Shown here piece after piece: positions 1 through 7,533 of a stretch of 64,000 nt of DNA. Made by a program: the position numbers and the translations under genes. Origin of the DNA: VBDM01 sp964430565. GTDB taxonomy: Bacteria > Pseudomonadota > Gammaproteobacteria > Burkholderiales > SG8-39. The notes beneath the pieces were generated by a model that worked only from the letters and a program-made list of their open reading frames with translations, ran no database searches and was not told the origin of the DNA. The stretch covers positions 62,001-126,000 of the forward strand of contig CAYSFD010000052.1 in assembly GCA_964430565.1 (NCBI GenBank). Reading direction: 5' to 3'. Position 1 is the stretch's first letter, and each line of letters begins with the position of its first letter.

Positions 1-680
1 CCCACGCGGTCGGTCCGGCGGTCAATCCGAAGCTGCCCTTCGACAACATCGCCGATTTTTCACCGGTGACCCTGGTGGCGACCTTCCCCAACGTGCTGGT
101 GGCCCACCCGGCGACGGCGAAGACGCTGCAAGAGCTGATCGCGCTGCTGAAGGCGAACCCGGGCAAGTACAACTTCGCCAGCACCGGCGCCGGCAGCTCG
201 ACGCACCTAACCGGCGAACTGTTCAAGCTGATGACCGCCACCGACATCAATCACATTCCGTACAAAGGCACCGGTCCGATCCTGAACGATCTGGTTGCCG
301 GACACGTATCGTTCGCATTCGACCAGATCACCGGAATCATGCCGTTCGTGCAGTCGGGGAAGCTGCGCGCGCTCGGCGTGGCGAGCCTCCAGCGAAACCC
401 GGCGCTTCCCGACGTGCCCGCAATCACCGAGGTCCTCCCCGGCTTCGAGGCCACGGCGTGGGTCGGAATCTTCGCGCCGGCCCGGACCCCTCAGGAGATC
501 GTCGCGAAGCTTCAGGCCGAAGTCCGGCGCATCGTGCACGCGCCTGAAATGGTGCAGAGAATGCGCGAGCTCGGAGCCACTCCGGTGGGCAACTCGCCCG
601 ACGAGTTCGCGGCATTCGTGAAGAAGGACACCGATAAGTGGCGCAACCTCGTCAAGACGGCGAATATCAAGGTCGAGTAG
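1..680 (+). CDS. Bug-family tripartite tricarboxylate receptor (TctC-like), 5'-truncated
   Basis: C-terminal three quarters of a periplasmic solute receptor of the Bug/TctC family, which binds carboxylates or other small organic molecules for tripartite transporters or sensing. The frame is open from base 3, and the first complete GTG (66) is internal, because family-type sequence (PFDNIADFSPVTLV) lies upstream of it. Visible family features are the NVLVAHPA segment, the GAGSSTHLTGELF loop and HIPYKGTGPILNDLVAGHV. The stop at 678-680 is 4 bases before the molybdenum hydroxylase genes, so they are probably co-transcribed. The ligand cannot be read from sequence. Bug receptor expansion is characteristic of Betaproteobacteria. 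Confidence 0.9.
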   Translation, partial: HAVGPAVNPKLPFDNIADFSPVTLVATFPNVLVAHPATAKTLQELIALLKANPGKYNFASTGAGSSTHLTGELFKLMTATDINHIPYKGTGPILNDLVAGHVSFAFDQITGIMPFVQSGKLRALGVASLQRNPALPDVPAITEVLPGFEATAWVGIFAPARTPQEIVAKLQAEVRRIVHAPEMVQRMRELGATPVGNSPDEFAAFVKKDTDKWRNLVKTANIKVE

Positions 681-684
681 AAAA

Positions 685-1248
685 ATGTCGATCCGCTTCG
701 AGCTGAACGGCAAGCCGATCGTAACCGAGGTGCCGGCGCGCACCACGCTCGCCGACTGCATCCGGCACGATCTCGGACAGACCGGCACGCATGTCGGCTG
801 CGAGCACGGCGTGTGCGGGGCGTGCACGGTCATCGTCGACGGCGCCGCGGTGCGCTCCTGCCTGATGCTCGCGGTCCAAGCCGAGGGCGCAAAAGTGACC
901 ACGGTCGAGGGCCTGTCCCGCGAGGATGCCTTGACGCCGCTGCAGGCGGCTTTCCGAAAACACCATGCCCTGCAGTGCGGCTTCTGCACGCCGGGCATGC
1001 TCACCACCGCGCACGCGCTCCTCAGCGAGGAACCCGAGGCGGACAAGACGCGCATACGCGAAGTGCTCGCTGGCAATCTGTGCCGCTGCACCGGCTACAT
1101 TTCCATCGTCGAGGCCGTATACGAAGCGCGCGCGGCGTACCAACCGAGAAACAAGGATCCTCACTCCCGGGAAAGCGGGAGTCCAGTCGGTGAACGTCCC
1201 TGGATTCCCGCGTCCGCGGGAATGACGGAAAGGGGCGGTAAGGCATGA
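685..1248 (+). CDS. (2Fe-2S) small subunit of a xanthine dehydrogenase/CO dehydrogenase-family molybdenum hydroxylase
   Basis: Electron-transfer subunit with two [2Fe-2S] clusters. The ferredoxin-like domain has Cys39, Cys44, Cys47 and Cys59 (GCEHGVCGACTV); the helical domain has CGFC at 98-101 and CRC at 133-135. Family members usually end near residue 155-165; this one runs to 187 because the reading frame passes through a copy of the dispersed palindromic repeat, giving a tail with PWIPASAGMT. The stop overlaps the large-subunit ATG (ATGA), indicating translational coupling. The substrate is unknown; I see CoxS-type architecture but no FAD subunit nearby. Confidence 0.93.
   Translation: MSIRFELNGKPIVTEVPARTTLADCIRHDLGQTGTHVGCEHGVCGACTVIVDGAAVRSCLMLAVQAEGAKVTTVEGLSREDALTPLQAAFRKHHALQCGFCTPGMLTTAHALLSEEPEADKTRIREVLAGNLCRCTGYISIVEAVYEARAAYQPRNKDPHSRESGSPVGERPWIPASAGMTERGGKA
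1162..1228. repeat. Dispersed palindromic repeat, copy 1 (inside coding sequence)
   Basis: Left arm CTCCCGGGAAAGCGGGAG and right core GATTCCCGCGTCCGCGGGAA ending TGACGG. It differs from the other copies in the loop (GTCC against TTGC) and lies inside the 3' end of the Fe-S subunit gene, in frame. Confidence 0.85.
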
Positions 1249-3539
1249 ACGTGAAAGACTCCTTCGTCCCCGTGTTTGTCGGGACTCCGGTGGAACGCCT
1301 CGAGGACCTGAGGCTGCTGCGGGGCAAAGGCCAGTACGTGGACGACCTGCATCGCGAGGGCATGCTCCACGCGGCGATCCTTCGCTCCCCCGTGGCGCAC
1401 GGGCGCATCCGTTCGATCGACCTCGCCCGGGCGCGCGCCTTGCCCGGCGTTCGCGCCATCTTCACCGCCGAGGACGTCGCGCAATCGTCGAACGGCTCGG
1501 TTCCCACCGTCCCGCTGCGCCTTGCGCCGCTTCCGGAGCTCACGCCCTTCGAGCAGCCGGTGATCGCGCATGCCAAGGTTCGCTATGTCGGCGAGCCGGT
1601 CGCGGTCGTGGTGGCCGACAGCCCCGCGCTTGCCGAGGACGCGCTCGATGCCATTGAGCTCGACATCGAGCCGCTGCCCGCGGTCGCGGACCGGCGTGCC
1701 GCCGCAAGGAACGAAGCGCTGCTGTTCGAAGCCCACGGCAGCAACCTGGCGATCACCTATACGGCGACCAAGGGGGACGCGCTCTCGATCAAGGCGCCCT
1801 ACGTGCGGCGCGAACGCTTCGCGGTGCAGCGCCACACCGCGGTGTGCATGGAAACTAGGGGACTGCTCGCCGTCTGGGACGGCGCGAAGACCAAGCTCAC
1901 CGTCTCGGGCGCGGCCAAGGTGCCCTTCTCGACCCGCAGGATGCTCGCTCAGCAGATGGACCTTCCAGAGGAATGCGTGGACATGATCGAGCCCGACGTC
2001 GGCGGCGGTTTCGGCGTGCGCGGCGAATTCTATCCGGAGGACTACCTGATTCCTTTCGCGGCGCGAAAGCTCGGCCGTCCGGTGAAATGGATCGAAGACC
2101 GGCGCGAGAACCTGCTCGCCTCGAATCACTCACGCGAGATGGATTGCGAGATCGAGATCGCCTGCGAAAAGGACGGCACGATCCTCGCGCTGCGCGGCCG
2201 CGCCTGGGTGGACATGGGCGCGTACATGCGCGCCAACGGATCGATCCCGCCGCGCAACGTCGCGCAATTCCTGTCGGGCCCGTACCGCATTCCCAATATC
2301 CACATGGAATCCTCCGCGCTGCTCACCAACAAGACCCCGGTCGGCACGTACCGGGGCCCGGGCCGCTTCGAGGCCGACTTCTTCCGCGAGCGCCTGTTCG
2401 ACATGGCGGCGGCGGACCTCGGCATGGATCCGGTCGAGTTCCGGCGCCGCAATCTCGCCTCGAAGGAGGAGATGCCCTATCCGCTCGCCACCATCACGCC
2501 GCCGGAGAAGAAGGAGGAGCTCGACAACGGCGACTACCGGATCACGCTCGACCGGTGCCTTGCGGAGATCAAGTGGACGGAGAAAGCAAAGCTGCAGGGC
2601 AAGCTCATCGACGGCCGCTACCACGGCCTCGGTATCGGCTGCTTCATCGAAGGCGGCGCGGCCGGACCGAGAGAAAACGCGCGTCTCGCGGTCGATCCCG
2701 ACGGCGGGATCTCGGTGTTCGTGGGCTCCACGAGCATCGGACAAGGCCTAGAGACCGTCTGCGTCCAGATCGCGGCCGACGCGCTGAGAATGCCGATGGA
2801 CCGCATCCGCATCTTTCACGGCTCGACCACCCATATGAAGGAAGGCTTCGGTTCGTTCCACTCGCGCTCGGTGGTGATGGGCGGCTCGGCCATATTGGAT
2901 GCCGCGGACAAACTGAAAAAAATCGTGCGCGAGGCCGCCGCGCGGCGCTTCAAGTGCTCAGCGGACGAAGTCGCAATCGGCGCAAGACTGGCCGCGTCAC
3001 ATCGCGGCAAGTCAATTGCCTTGACGGATCTCGCCGGAGACGGACTGTCGGCCGAAGGAACGTTCGCGAACCACCGCCACACTTACGCCTACGGATCGGC
3101 GGCGGCGCACGTCGCCGTGGATCCGAAGACCGGGCAGGTGGAAGTCATCGAGTACGTGACCGTGGAAGATATCGGACGGATCATCAACCCGCTCACTGCG
3201 ACCGGGCAGGCCGTCGGCGCGGTCGTGCAGGGCCTGGGCGGGGTCTTTCTCGAGCACCTTCAATACGACGAGAACGGGCAGTTCCTCACCGCGTCCCTCG
3301 CCGACTACCTGCTGCCGACCGCGACCGACTTTCCCAACATCCGGGCGATCGTCCTCGAGAACTCGCCCTCGCCGAACAACCCGCTCGGCGCGAAGGGCGC
3401 AGGCGAGGGCGGCATCGTTCCGGTGGGCGGCGTGGTGGCCAACGCCGTGGCTGCGGCGCTCGCGCCGCTCGGCATCCAACCGCGCGAGTTGCCGCTTTCC
3501 CCTCCGCGAATCTGGCAGCTGATCGAAGCGGCGCGGTGA
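1245..3539 (+). CDS. Molybdopterin-binding large subunit of xanthine dehydrogenase/CO dehydrogenase-family enzyme
   Basis: Catalytic subunit (764 aa) carrying the Mo-molybdopterin cytosine dinucleotide cofactor. The N-terminal aldehyde oxidase a/b hammerhead domain (VGEPVAVVVADS near 110-125) is followed by the Mo-binding domain with GGGFGVRGEFYPED. The active-site loop reads TYRGPGR (368-374), close to the form-II AYRGAGR rather than the AYXCSFR of true aerobic CO dehydrogenase, so CO oxidation is unlikely. The catalytic glutamate lies in GAGEGG (Glu721). It is coupled to the Fe-S subunit; an aldehyde, N-heterocycle or similar organic substrate delivered via the Bug receptor operon is plausible but not shown. 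Confidence 0.92.
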   Translation: MNVKDSFVPVFVGTPVERLEDLRLLRGKGQYVDDLHREGMLHAAILRSPVAHGRIRSIDLARARALPGVRAIFTAEDVAQSSNGSVPTVPLRLAPLPELTPFEQPVIAHAKVRYVGEPVAVVVADSPALAEDALDAIELDIEPLPAVADRRAAARNEALLFEAHGSNLAITYTATKGDALSIKAPYVRRERFAVQRHTAVCMETRGLLAVWDGAKTKLTVSGAAKVPFSTRRMLAQQMDLPEECVDMIEPDVGGGFGVRGEFYPEDYLIPFAARKLGRPVKWIEDRRENLLASNHSREMDCEIEIACEKDGTILALRGRAWVDMGAYMRANGSIPPRNVAQFLSGPYRIPNIHMESSALLTNKTPVGTYRGPGRFEADFFRERLFDMAAADLGMDPVEFRRRNLASKEEMPYPLATITPPEKKEELDNGDYRITLDRCLAEIKWTEKAKLQGKLIDGRYHGLGIGCFIEGGAAGPRENARLAVDPDGGISVFVGSTSIGQGLETVCVQIAADALRMPMDRIRIFHGSTTHMKEGFGSFHSRSVVMGGSAILDAADKLKKIVREAAARRFKCSADEVAIGARLAASHRGKSIALTDLAGDGLSAEGTFANHRHTYAYGSAAAHVAVDPKTGQVEVIEYVTVEDIGRIINPLTATGQAVGAVVQGLGGVFLEHLQYDENGQFLTASLADYLLPTATDFPNIRAIVLENSPSPNNPLGAKGAGEGGIVPVGGVVANAVAAALAPLGIQPRELPLSPPRIWQLIEAAR

Positions 3540-3547
3540 TCGTAGCG

Positions 3548-3805
3548 TTATGACACTATGCTCGCGTTCTTGACGTAGGTGTGGCCTTGTAACTGTGGCG
3601 GCGCCGGATAGAGTTGGACGTATTTGATATTTTCGAACGGTATCACCAGAAACGTGCTGTCCGCCTCGAACAGCATATAGCGCTTTTTCAGCACGTCGTC
3701 GAGCTTTAGCATAGCAGCGGTTTCATTCAGCGATTGCTTCGGGAAGGCCAGCGACAACTTGCTGCCATCGTTGAAGAAGATGGTCAGGCCTCTTTCGTCA
3801 TTCAT
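3548..3805 (-). CDS. Small conserved-looking protein of unknown function (85 aa)
   Basis: Unrecognised small cytosolic protein without signal peptide or membrane segment. It starts MNDERGLTIFFNDGSKLSL and has alternating beta-type segments (LTIFFNDG, STFLVIPFENIKYVQLYP), suggesting a compact beta-rich domain. A purine-rich ribosome binding site (AAGGAGAGGCGC as read on the minus strand) lies just before the ATG. The gene is convergent with the molybdenum hydroxylase, with only 8 bases between stops, and lies downstream of tRNA-Thr. Coding is supported by the SD and sensible composition; function unknown. Confidence 0.72.
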   Translation of the reverse strand: MNDERGLTIFFNDGSKLSLAFPKQSLNETAAMLKLDDVLKKRYMLFEADSTFLVIPFENIKYVQLYPAPPQLQGHTYVKNASIVS

Positions 3806-3933
3806 GCGCCTCTCCTTGTCGATTGAATCGGCAGACGATCGCAGCGCTTCCGGGCAGGCGCGGACATTGCCACCGTCAGATATTGCGGATTTTGCTCTTG
3901 CTGGCGCGCATAGGCAATGCCCGCTCCCGAAGT

Positions 3934-3967
3934 GGATTCGAACCCCTGTTACCGCCGTGAAAGGGCG
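3934..3967 (-). pseudogene. tRNA-Glu 3'-half remnant beside tRNA-Thr
   Basis: Read on the minus strand, 34 bases reproduce the anticodon stem-loop (CTTTCAC loop, anticodon TTC), variable region and T arm of a bacterial tRNA-Glu (GGTAACAGGGGTTCGAATCC). The match stops in the T stem, and no acceptor stem, D arm or CCA follows. It begins one base after the encoded CCA of tRNA-Thr. It could be a deletion fusion of two tRNA genes or an integration scar. The identification rests on remembered tRNA-Glu sequence, not a search. Confidence 0.6.
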
Positions 3968-3968
3968 A

Positions 3969-4044
3969 TGGTGCCGGGTAAAGGATTCGAACCCTCGACC
4001 GTCGCATTACAAATGCGCTGCTCTACCAACTGAGCTAACCCGGC
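3969..4044 (-). tRNA. tRNA-Thr (anticodon TGT)
   Basis: Complete cloverleaf: acceptor GCCGGGT/ACCCGGC, D arm with TTAGCTCAGTTGGTAGAGC, anticodon loop TTTGTAA giving TGT (Thr), T loop GGTTCGAATCC, and encoded CCA (3969-3971). The first pair of the anticodon stem is a G-A mismatch. A perfect -10 hexamer sits directly upstream. Confidence 0.93.
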
Positions 4045-4052
4045 GTCGGCAA

Positions 4053-4058
4053 ATTATA
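4053..4058 (-). promoter_or_regulatory. Candidate -10 element for tRNA-Thr
   Basis: Minus-strand TATAAT about 9 bases before the mature tRNA 5' end; no convincing -35 hexamer at 16-18 bases. The transcript would have a very short leader. Confidence 0.45.
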
Positions 4059-4141
4059 CGTCCGGACCTCGCGCGTTGAGCGGCGCGCTTCGCGTCCGCT
4101 CCGACGCGCGAAGTTGAAGCGGCGCTCTACGTCCTCTTCAA

Positions 4142-4561
4142 CTACTTTATGCGCCTGAGCTTCGGCTTGCCGCGGGGTTTCGGAGGATCCTTCGGGTCAG
4201 TGGGCGTTGCCGGCTCCTCTCCGCTCGTCTCCCACGCGGTTTCCTTCTTCTCTAACTCGAACGACATACCCTGCCCGTTTTCGCGCGCGTAGATCGCCGC
4301 AACCACCGCGACCGGGACGACGATTTCCTTCGCCGCTCCTGAAAAACGCACAGTGCACTCGATGTTCTCGTTGCCCATCTGCAGGCGGCTCGCCGCAACC
4401 GGTCCGATGTTGACGACGATCTCTCCGTCGTGAACGTATTCCATCGGAACGCGAGTCTGGGCATCGACGACGACCGAGATGTAGGGCGTGTAACCGTTGT
4501 CCACGCACCATTCGTACACCGCTCGCAACAGGTAGGGCTTCGTGGAGGTGGGTTCGGGCAT
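4142..4561 (-). CDS. sspB: ClpXP protease specificity-enhancing factor SspB
   Basis: Adaptor delivering ssrA-tagged and other substrates to ClpXP. The 139-aa protein starting MPEPTSTKPYLLRAVYEWC has the SspB substrate-binding fold (TPYISVVVD, VVNIGPVAA), an acidic/proline linker, and the C-terminal ClpX-binding tail PKLRRIK, comparable to the XB peptide of E. coli SspB. The frame is open 16 codons further upstream, but that part is encoded by a dispersed repeat, so the ATG at 4561 was chosen. It lies downstream of sspA, the usual order. Confidence 0.95.
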   Translation of the reverse strand: MPEPTSTKPYLLRAVYEWCVDNGYTPYISVVVDAQTRVPMEYVHDGEIVVNIGPVAASRLQMGNENIECTVRFSGAAKEIVVPVAVVAAIYARENGQGMSFELEKKETAWETSGEEPATPTDPKDPPKPRGKPKLRRIK

Positions 4562-4573
4562 GTGGGAAGCTTT

Positions 4574-4645
4574 GTCGTCCCCGCGCAAGCGGGGACCCAG
4601 TGTCGTCAAGAGTCGCTGGATTCCCGCTTGCGCGGGAATGACGAT
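4574..4645. repeat. Dispersed palindromic repeat, copy 2 (sspA-sspB intergenic)
   Basis: Two inverted arms: CCCCGCGCAAGCGGGG (4578-4593) and a right arm with the core GATTCCCGCTTGCGCGGGAA, ending in TGACG. Fills nearly the whole gap between sspA and sspB and may affect mRNA stability between them. Confidence 0.85.
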
Positions 4646-4652
4646 CCCCGGG

Positions 4653-5252
4653 TCACTTCCGCATGACTTTCTCGGAGGGTGTCAGCGCCTCGATGAACGC
4701 CGGGCGCGAGAACAGGCGCTCCGCATACTTCATCAGCGGCGCCGCGGACTTGGCCAGAGTTACGCCGTAGTGATCGAGCCGCCACAGTAGCGGACTGATC
4801 GCAACGTCGAGCATCGAGAAGTCGTCTCCGAGCATGTATTTCTGCTTGGTGAACACCGGGGCGAGTTCGGCGAGGCGGTCGGCGACCTGCTGCCGCGACT
4901 TGTCCTGCTGCTTCTGGTTGCCGTTCTCCAGTGAATCGATCTGGCTGAACAGCTCCACTTCGAAGTTGAACAGGAACAGTCGCGCCCGCGCGCGCATCAC
5001 CGGGTCCGCCGGCATCAGCTGCGGATGCGGAAAGCGTTCGTCGATGTACTCGTTGATGATGTTCGCCTCGTAGAGGATCAGGTCACGCTCGACCAGCACC
5101 GGCAGACGGTTGTACGGGTTCATCACCGCGATATCTTCGGGCTTGTTGTACATGTCGACGTCGATGATCTGAAAGTCCATGCCCTTCTCGTACAGCACAA
5201 TGCGGCAGCGCTGGGAAAACGGGCAGGTGGTTCCGGAATAGAGGTTCATCAT
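4653..5252 (-). CDS. sspA: Stringent starvation protein A (glutathione S-transferase-like RNA polymerase-associated protein)
   Basis: 199-aa GST-fold protein that in E. coli binds RNA polymerase and alters transcription in starvation and acid stress. The thioredoxin-like N-terminus has SGTTCPFSQRCRIVL, and the NRLPVLVERDLILYEANIINEYID segment is typical of SspA. The helical C-domain ends ALTPSEKVMRK. It precedes sspB and follows the bc1 genes in the same direction, a standard betaproteobacterial arrangement. The alternative start one codon later (MNLYS) is possible. Confidence 0.95.
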   Translation of the reverse strand: MMNLYSGTTCPFSQRCRIVLYEKGMDFQIIDVDMYNKPEDIAVMNPYNRLPVLVERDLILYEANIINEYIDERFPHPQLMPADPVMRARARLFLFNFEVELFSQIDSLENGNQKQQDKSRQQVADRLAELAPVFTKQKYMLGDDFSMLDVAISPLLWRLDHYGVTLAKSAAPLMKYAERLFSRPAFIEALTPSEKVMRK

Positions 5253-5297
5253 GGCGGCTTACCTTGTTGCTTGATTCGGGGGAAAACGAAAGAGCGG

Positions 5298-5314
5298 ACG
5301 CGGGTGCCCCGCGT
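5298..5314 (-). terminator. Hairpin after petC
   Basis: Stem ACGCGGG/CCCGCGT with a 3-base loop, 14 bases past the petC stop. The following sequence is only moderately T-rich, so termination may be partial before sspA. Confidence 0.4.
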
Positions 5315-5328
5315 TCTGATGGGCAGGA

Positions 5329-6135
5329 TTAGTGCACGTCCTTCCAGAACTCCTTGTAGAGGAGGTAGCTGAGCACGAGCAGCACGAGCAGCACCAGAAT
5401 CGCCGCGTACCCGGCCTGCTTGCGTGCGAGCTGGTTGGGCTCGGCCATCCAGGTCATGAAATTGACCAGATCGCGGACCAGAATGTCGTAGTCGAACTGC
5501 GAAAGCGAACCCGGGGTTGCGGTCCCGATCGTCTTGAGGATATAGCGCTCTGCGTCCTTGCCCGCCTGATCGGGAGTGAGGACGTCGATTTTCCACACGT
5601 TTTTCTGCTGCCTGCCGGCCGCTTCAGCCTGATCCCGGTTCTTGAACTTCCGCTCGACCTGCACCTGCTCCCCCGAGAGCGTCCCCAGGACGTGCGGCAT
5701 GACGACGCGCTCGAACACCATGTTGTTCCAGCCGGTCGGTGATTCTGGATCCCGGTAGAAACTGCGCATGTACGTATACAGCCAGTCGGCGCCCCGCACG
5801 CGCGCGATCACCGACAGGTCTGGCGGCGGCGTGCCGAACCACTCCCTTGCGTCCTTCCTCGTCATCGCCACGTTCATCAGCTCCCCGATCTTGCCGCCGG
5901 TGAAGATCAGGTTGTCCTTGACCTGCTGCTCGGAGAGCCCGAGATCGAGCAGCTTTTGGTAGCGCATCATCCCCGCCGAGTGGCAGTTCATGCAGTAATT
6001 GACGAAGCTGCGGGCGCCCGCCTGCAGGCTCGCGACGTCGCGCGGATCGATCGGTGCGGCGTCGAGCCTGACCGGATCCTCAGCCGCGAAAGCAAGCGGC
6101 GCGGCGAGCAAAAGGATCGCGATGAGCGCTTTCAT
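5329..6135 (-). CDS. petC: Cytochrome c1 of the bc1 complex
   Basis: Periplasmic haem c subunit passing electrons from the Rieske protein to soluble cytochrome c. 268 aa: signal peptide MKALIAILLLAAPLAFA, haem motif CMNCH (Cys48, Cys51, His52), a downstream Met ligand region (VVMPHVLG) and a C-terminal membrane anchor (ILVLLVLLVLSYLLYKEFW). The start was set at the ATG that overlaps the petB stop (ATGA) and begins the signal peptide; the longer open frame runs into petB. Confidence 0.96.
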   Translation of the reverse strand: MKALIAILLLAAPLAFAAEDPVRLDAAPIDPRDVASLQAGARSFVNYCMNCHSAGMMRYQKLLDLGLSEQQVKDNLIFTGGKIGELMNVAMTRKDAREWFGTPPPDLSVIARVRGADWLYTYMRSFYRDPESPTGWNNMVFERVVMPHVLGTLSGEQVQVERKFKNRDQAEAAGRQQKNVWKIDVLTPDQAGKDAERYILKTIGTATPGSLSQFDYDILVRDLVNFMTWMAEPNQLARKQAGYAAILVLLVLLVLSYLLYKEFWKDVH

Positions 6136-7529
6136 TTCGATGTGACCCTTTCCGGCTCGGGCAGGCATTGGTCGATCTTCGAGTACCACGGCATGAGGAA
6201 GAAGAACAGGAAATACACGGCCGTGCCGATCTGTGCCGCAAGCGTCCGGCCTTCGGTCACGGTCTCGGTGCCGAGGTAGCCGAGCACGATGAAAGCGATC
6301 ACGAACAGGGCGAGCGCCGTCTTGGTGATCGGCCCCTTGTAGCGGATCGATTTGACCGGGCTGCTATCCAGCCAGGGCAGAAGGAAGAAAATCATCGTCG
6401 AGAGCCCCATGAGCGCCACGCCCCAGACTTTCGGATCGAGGGCATAGAAGCCCACGAGCAGCACCAGCGCGGCCGCCACCACGGCGACCCTTATCGCAGC
6501 GCGCTCGACGCTCCAGATGATCAGCCCCGCCAAGCCGATGACGCCTGCGGCGAGCACCCACATGAAATCCTCCGTGACCGCGCGCAGGATCGAATAATAC
6601 GGCGTGAAGTACCACACCGGGGCGATGTGCGCGGGCGTCTTCAGCGGATCGGCGGCGATGAAGTTGTTGTACTCGAGGAAGTAGCCGCCCATCTCCGGCG
6701 CGAAAAAAACCACGATCGAGAACACGATGAGAAACACCACCACGCCGAAGGTGTCCTTCACAGTGTAGTACGGATGAAACGGGATGCCGTCCATAGGAAT
6801 GCCGGTCTTCGGGTCCTTCTTATTGCCGATCTCGACGCCGTCGGGATTGTTCGAGCCCACTTCATGCAGCGCGAGCAGGTGCGCCGCGACGAGGGCGAGC
6901 AGCACCAACGGCACCGCGATCACGTGGTAGGCGAAAAACCGGTTGAGCGTCGCATCCGACACCACGTAGTCGCCGCGGATCCAGATCGCGAGGTCCGGCC
7001 CGATGATCGGAATGGCGTCGAAAAGATTCACGATCACCTGCGCGCCCCAATAGGACATCTGGCCCCAGGGAAGCAGATACCCGAAGAAACCCTCCGCCAT
7101 GAGGCAAAGGAATATGAGCATTCCGACGATCCACAAAAGCTCTCTGGGCTTGCGGTACGAACCGTAGAGCATCGCGCGGAACATGTGCAGATAGACGCAG
7201 ATGAAGAAGAACGAAGCGCCGGTCGAGTGCATGTAGCGGATCCACCAGCCCCAGGGCACCTCGCGCATGATGTACTCGACCGAGGCGAACGCCTGGGCGG
7301 CGTCCGGCTTGTAATTCATGGTGAGGAAGATACCGGTGACGATCTGGATCACCAGCACGAACATCGCAAGCGAGCCGAAGTAGTACCAGAAATTGAAATT
7401 CTTCGGCGCGTAGTACTCCGACAGGTGCTGCTTCCAACTCGAAACCAGCGGAAAGCGCTGGTCGATCCATGTGAGCAGGCCGTTGAACGGCCCGGCCCCG
7501 GTTACGGGTTGTTTCTCCGCTGCGGCCAT
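6132..7529 (-). CDS. petB: Cytochrome b of the bc1 complex
   Basis: 465-aa integral membrane subunit with both haem b groups and the quinol oxidation and reduction sites. Haem-ligand helices are visible (YMHSTGASFFFICVYLHMFR and YHVIAVPLVLLALVAAHLL), together with the conserved WYFTPYY segment. The C-terminal helices make it the long undivided bacterial form. It lies 4 bases after petA and overlaps petC, so the three subunits form one operon. Confidence 0.97.
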   Translation of the reverse strand: MAAAEKQPVTGAGPFNGLLTWIDQRFPLVSSWKQHLSEYYAPKNFNFWYYFGSLAMFVLVIQIVTGIFLTMNYKPDAAQAFASVEYIMREVPWGWWIRYMHSTGASFFFICVYLHMFRAMLYGSYRKPRELLWIVGMLIFLCLMAEGFFGYLLPWGQMSYWGAQVIVNLFDAIPIIGPDLAIWIRGDYVVSDATLNRFFAYHVIAVPLVLLALVAAHLLALHEVGSNNPDGVEIGNKKDPKTGIPMDGIPFHPYYTVKDTFGVVVFLIVFSIVVFFAPEMGGYFLEYNNFIAADPLKTPAHIAPVWYFTPYYSILRAVTEDFMWVLAAGVIGLAGLIIWSVERAAIRVAVVAAALVLLVGFYALDPKVWGVALMGLSTMIFFLLPWLDSSPVKSIRYKGPITKTALALFVIAFIVLGYLGTETVTEGRTLAAQIGTAVYFLFFFLMPWYSKIDQCLPEPERVTSK

Positions 7530-7533
7530 CGTG

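Noticed and set aside
1973..3553. 526-aa frame overlapping the molybdenum hydroxylase large subunit
   Set aside because: Same-strand shadow, extremely Arg-rich, while the real gene shows every family motif in frame.
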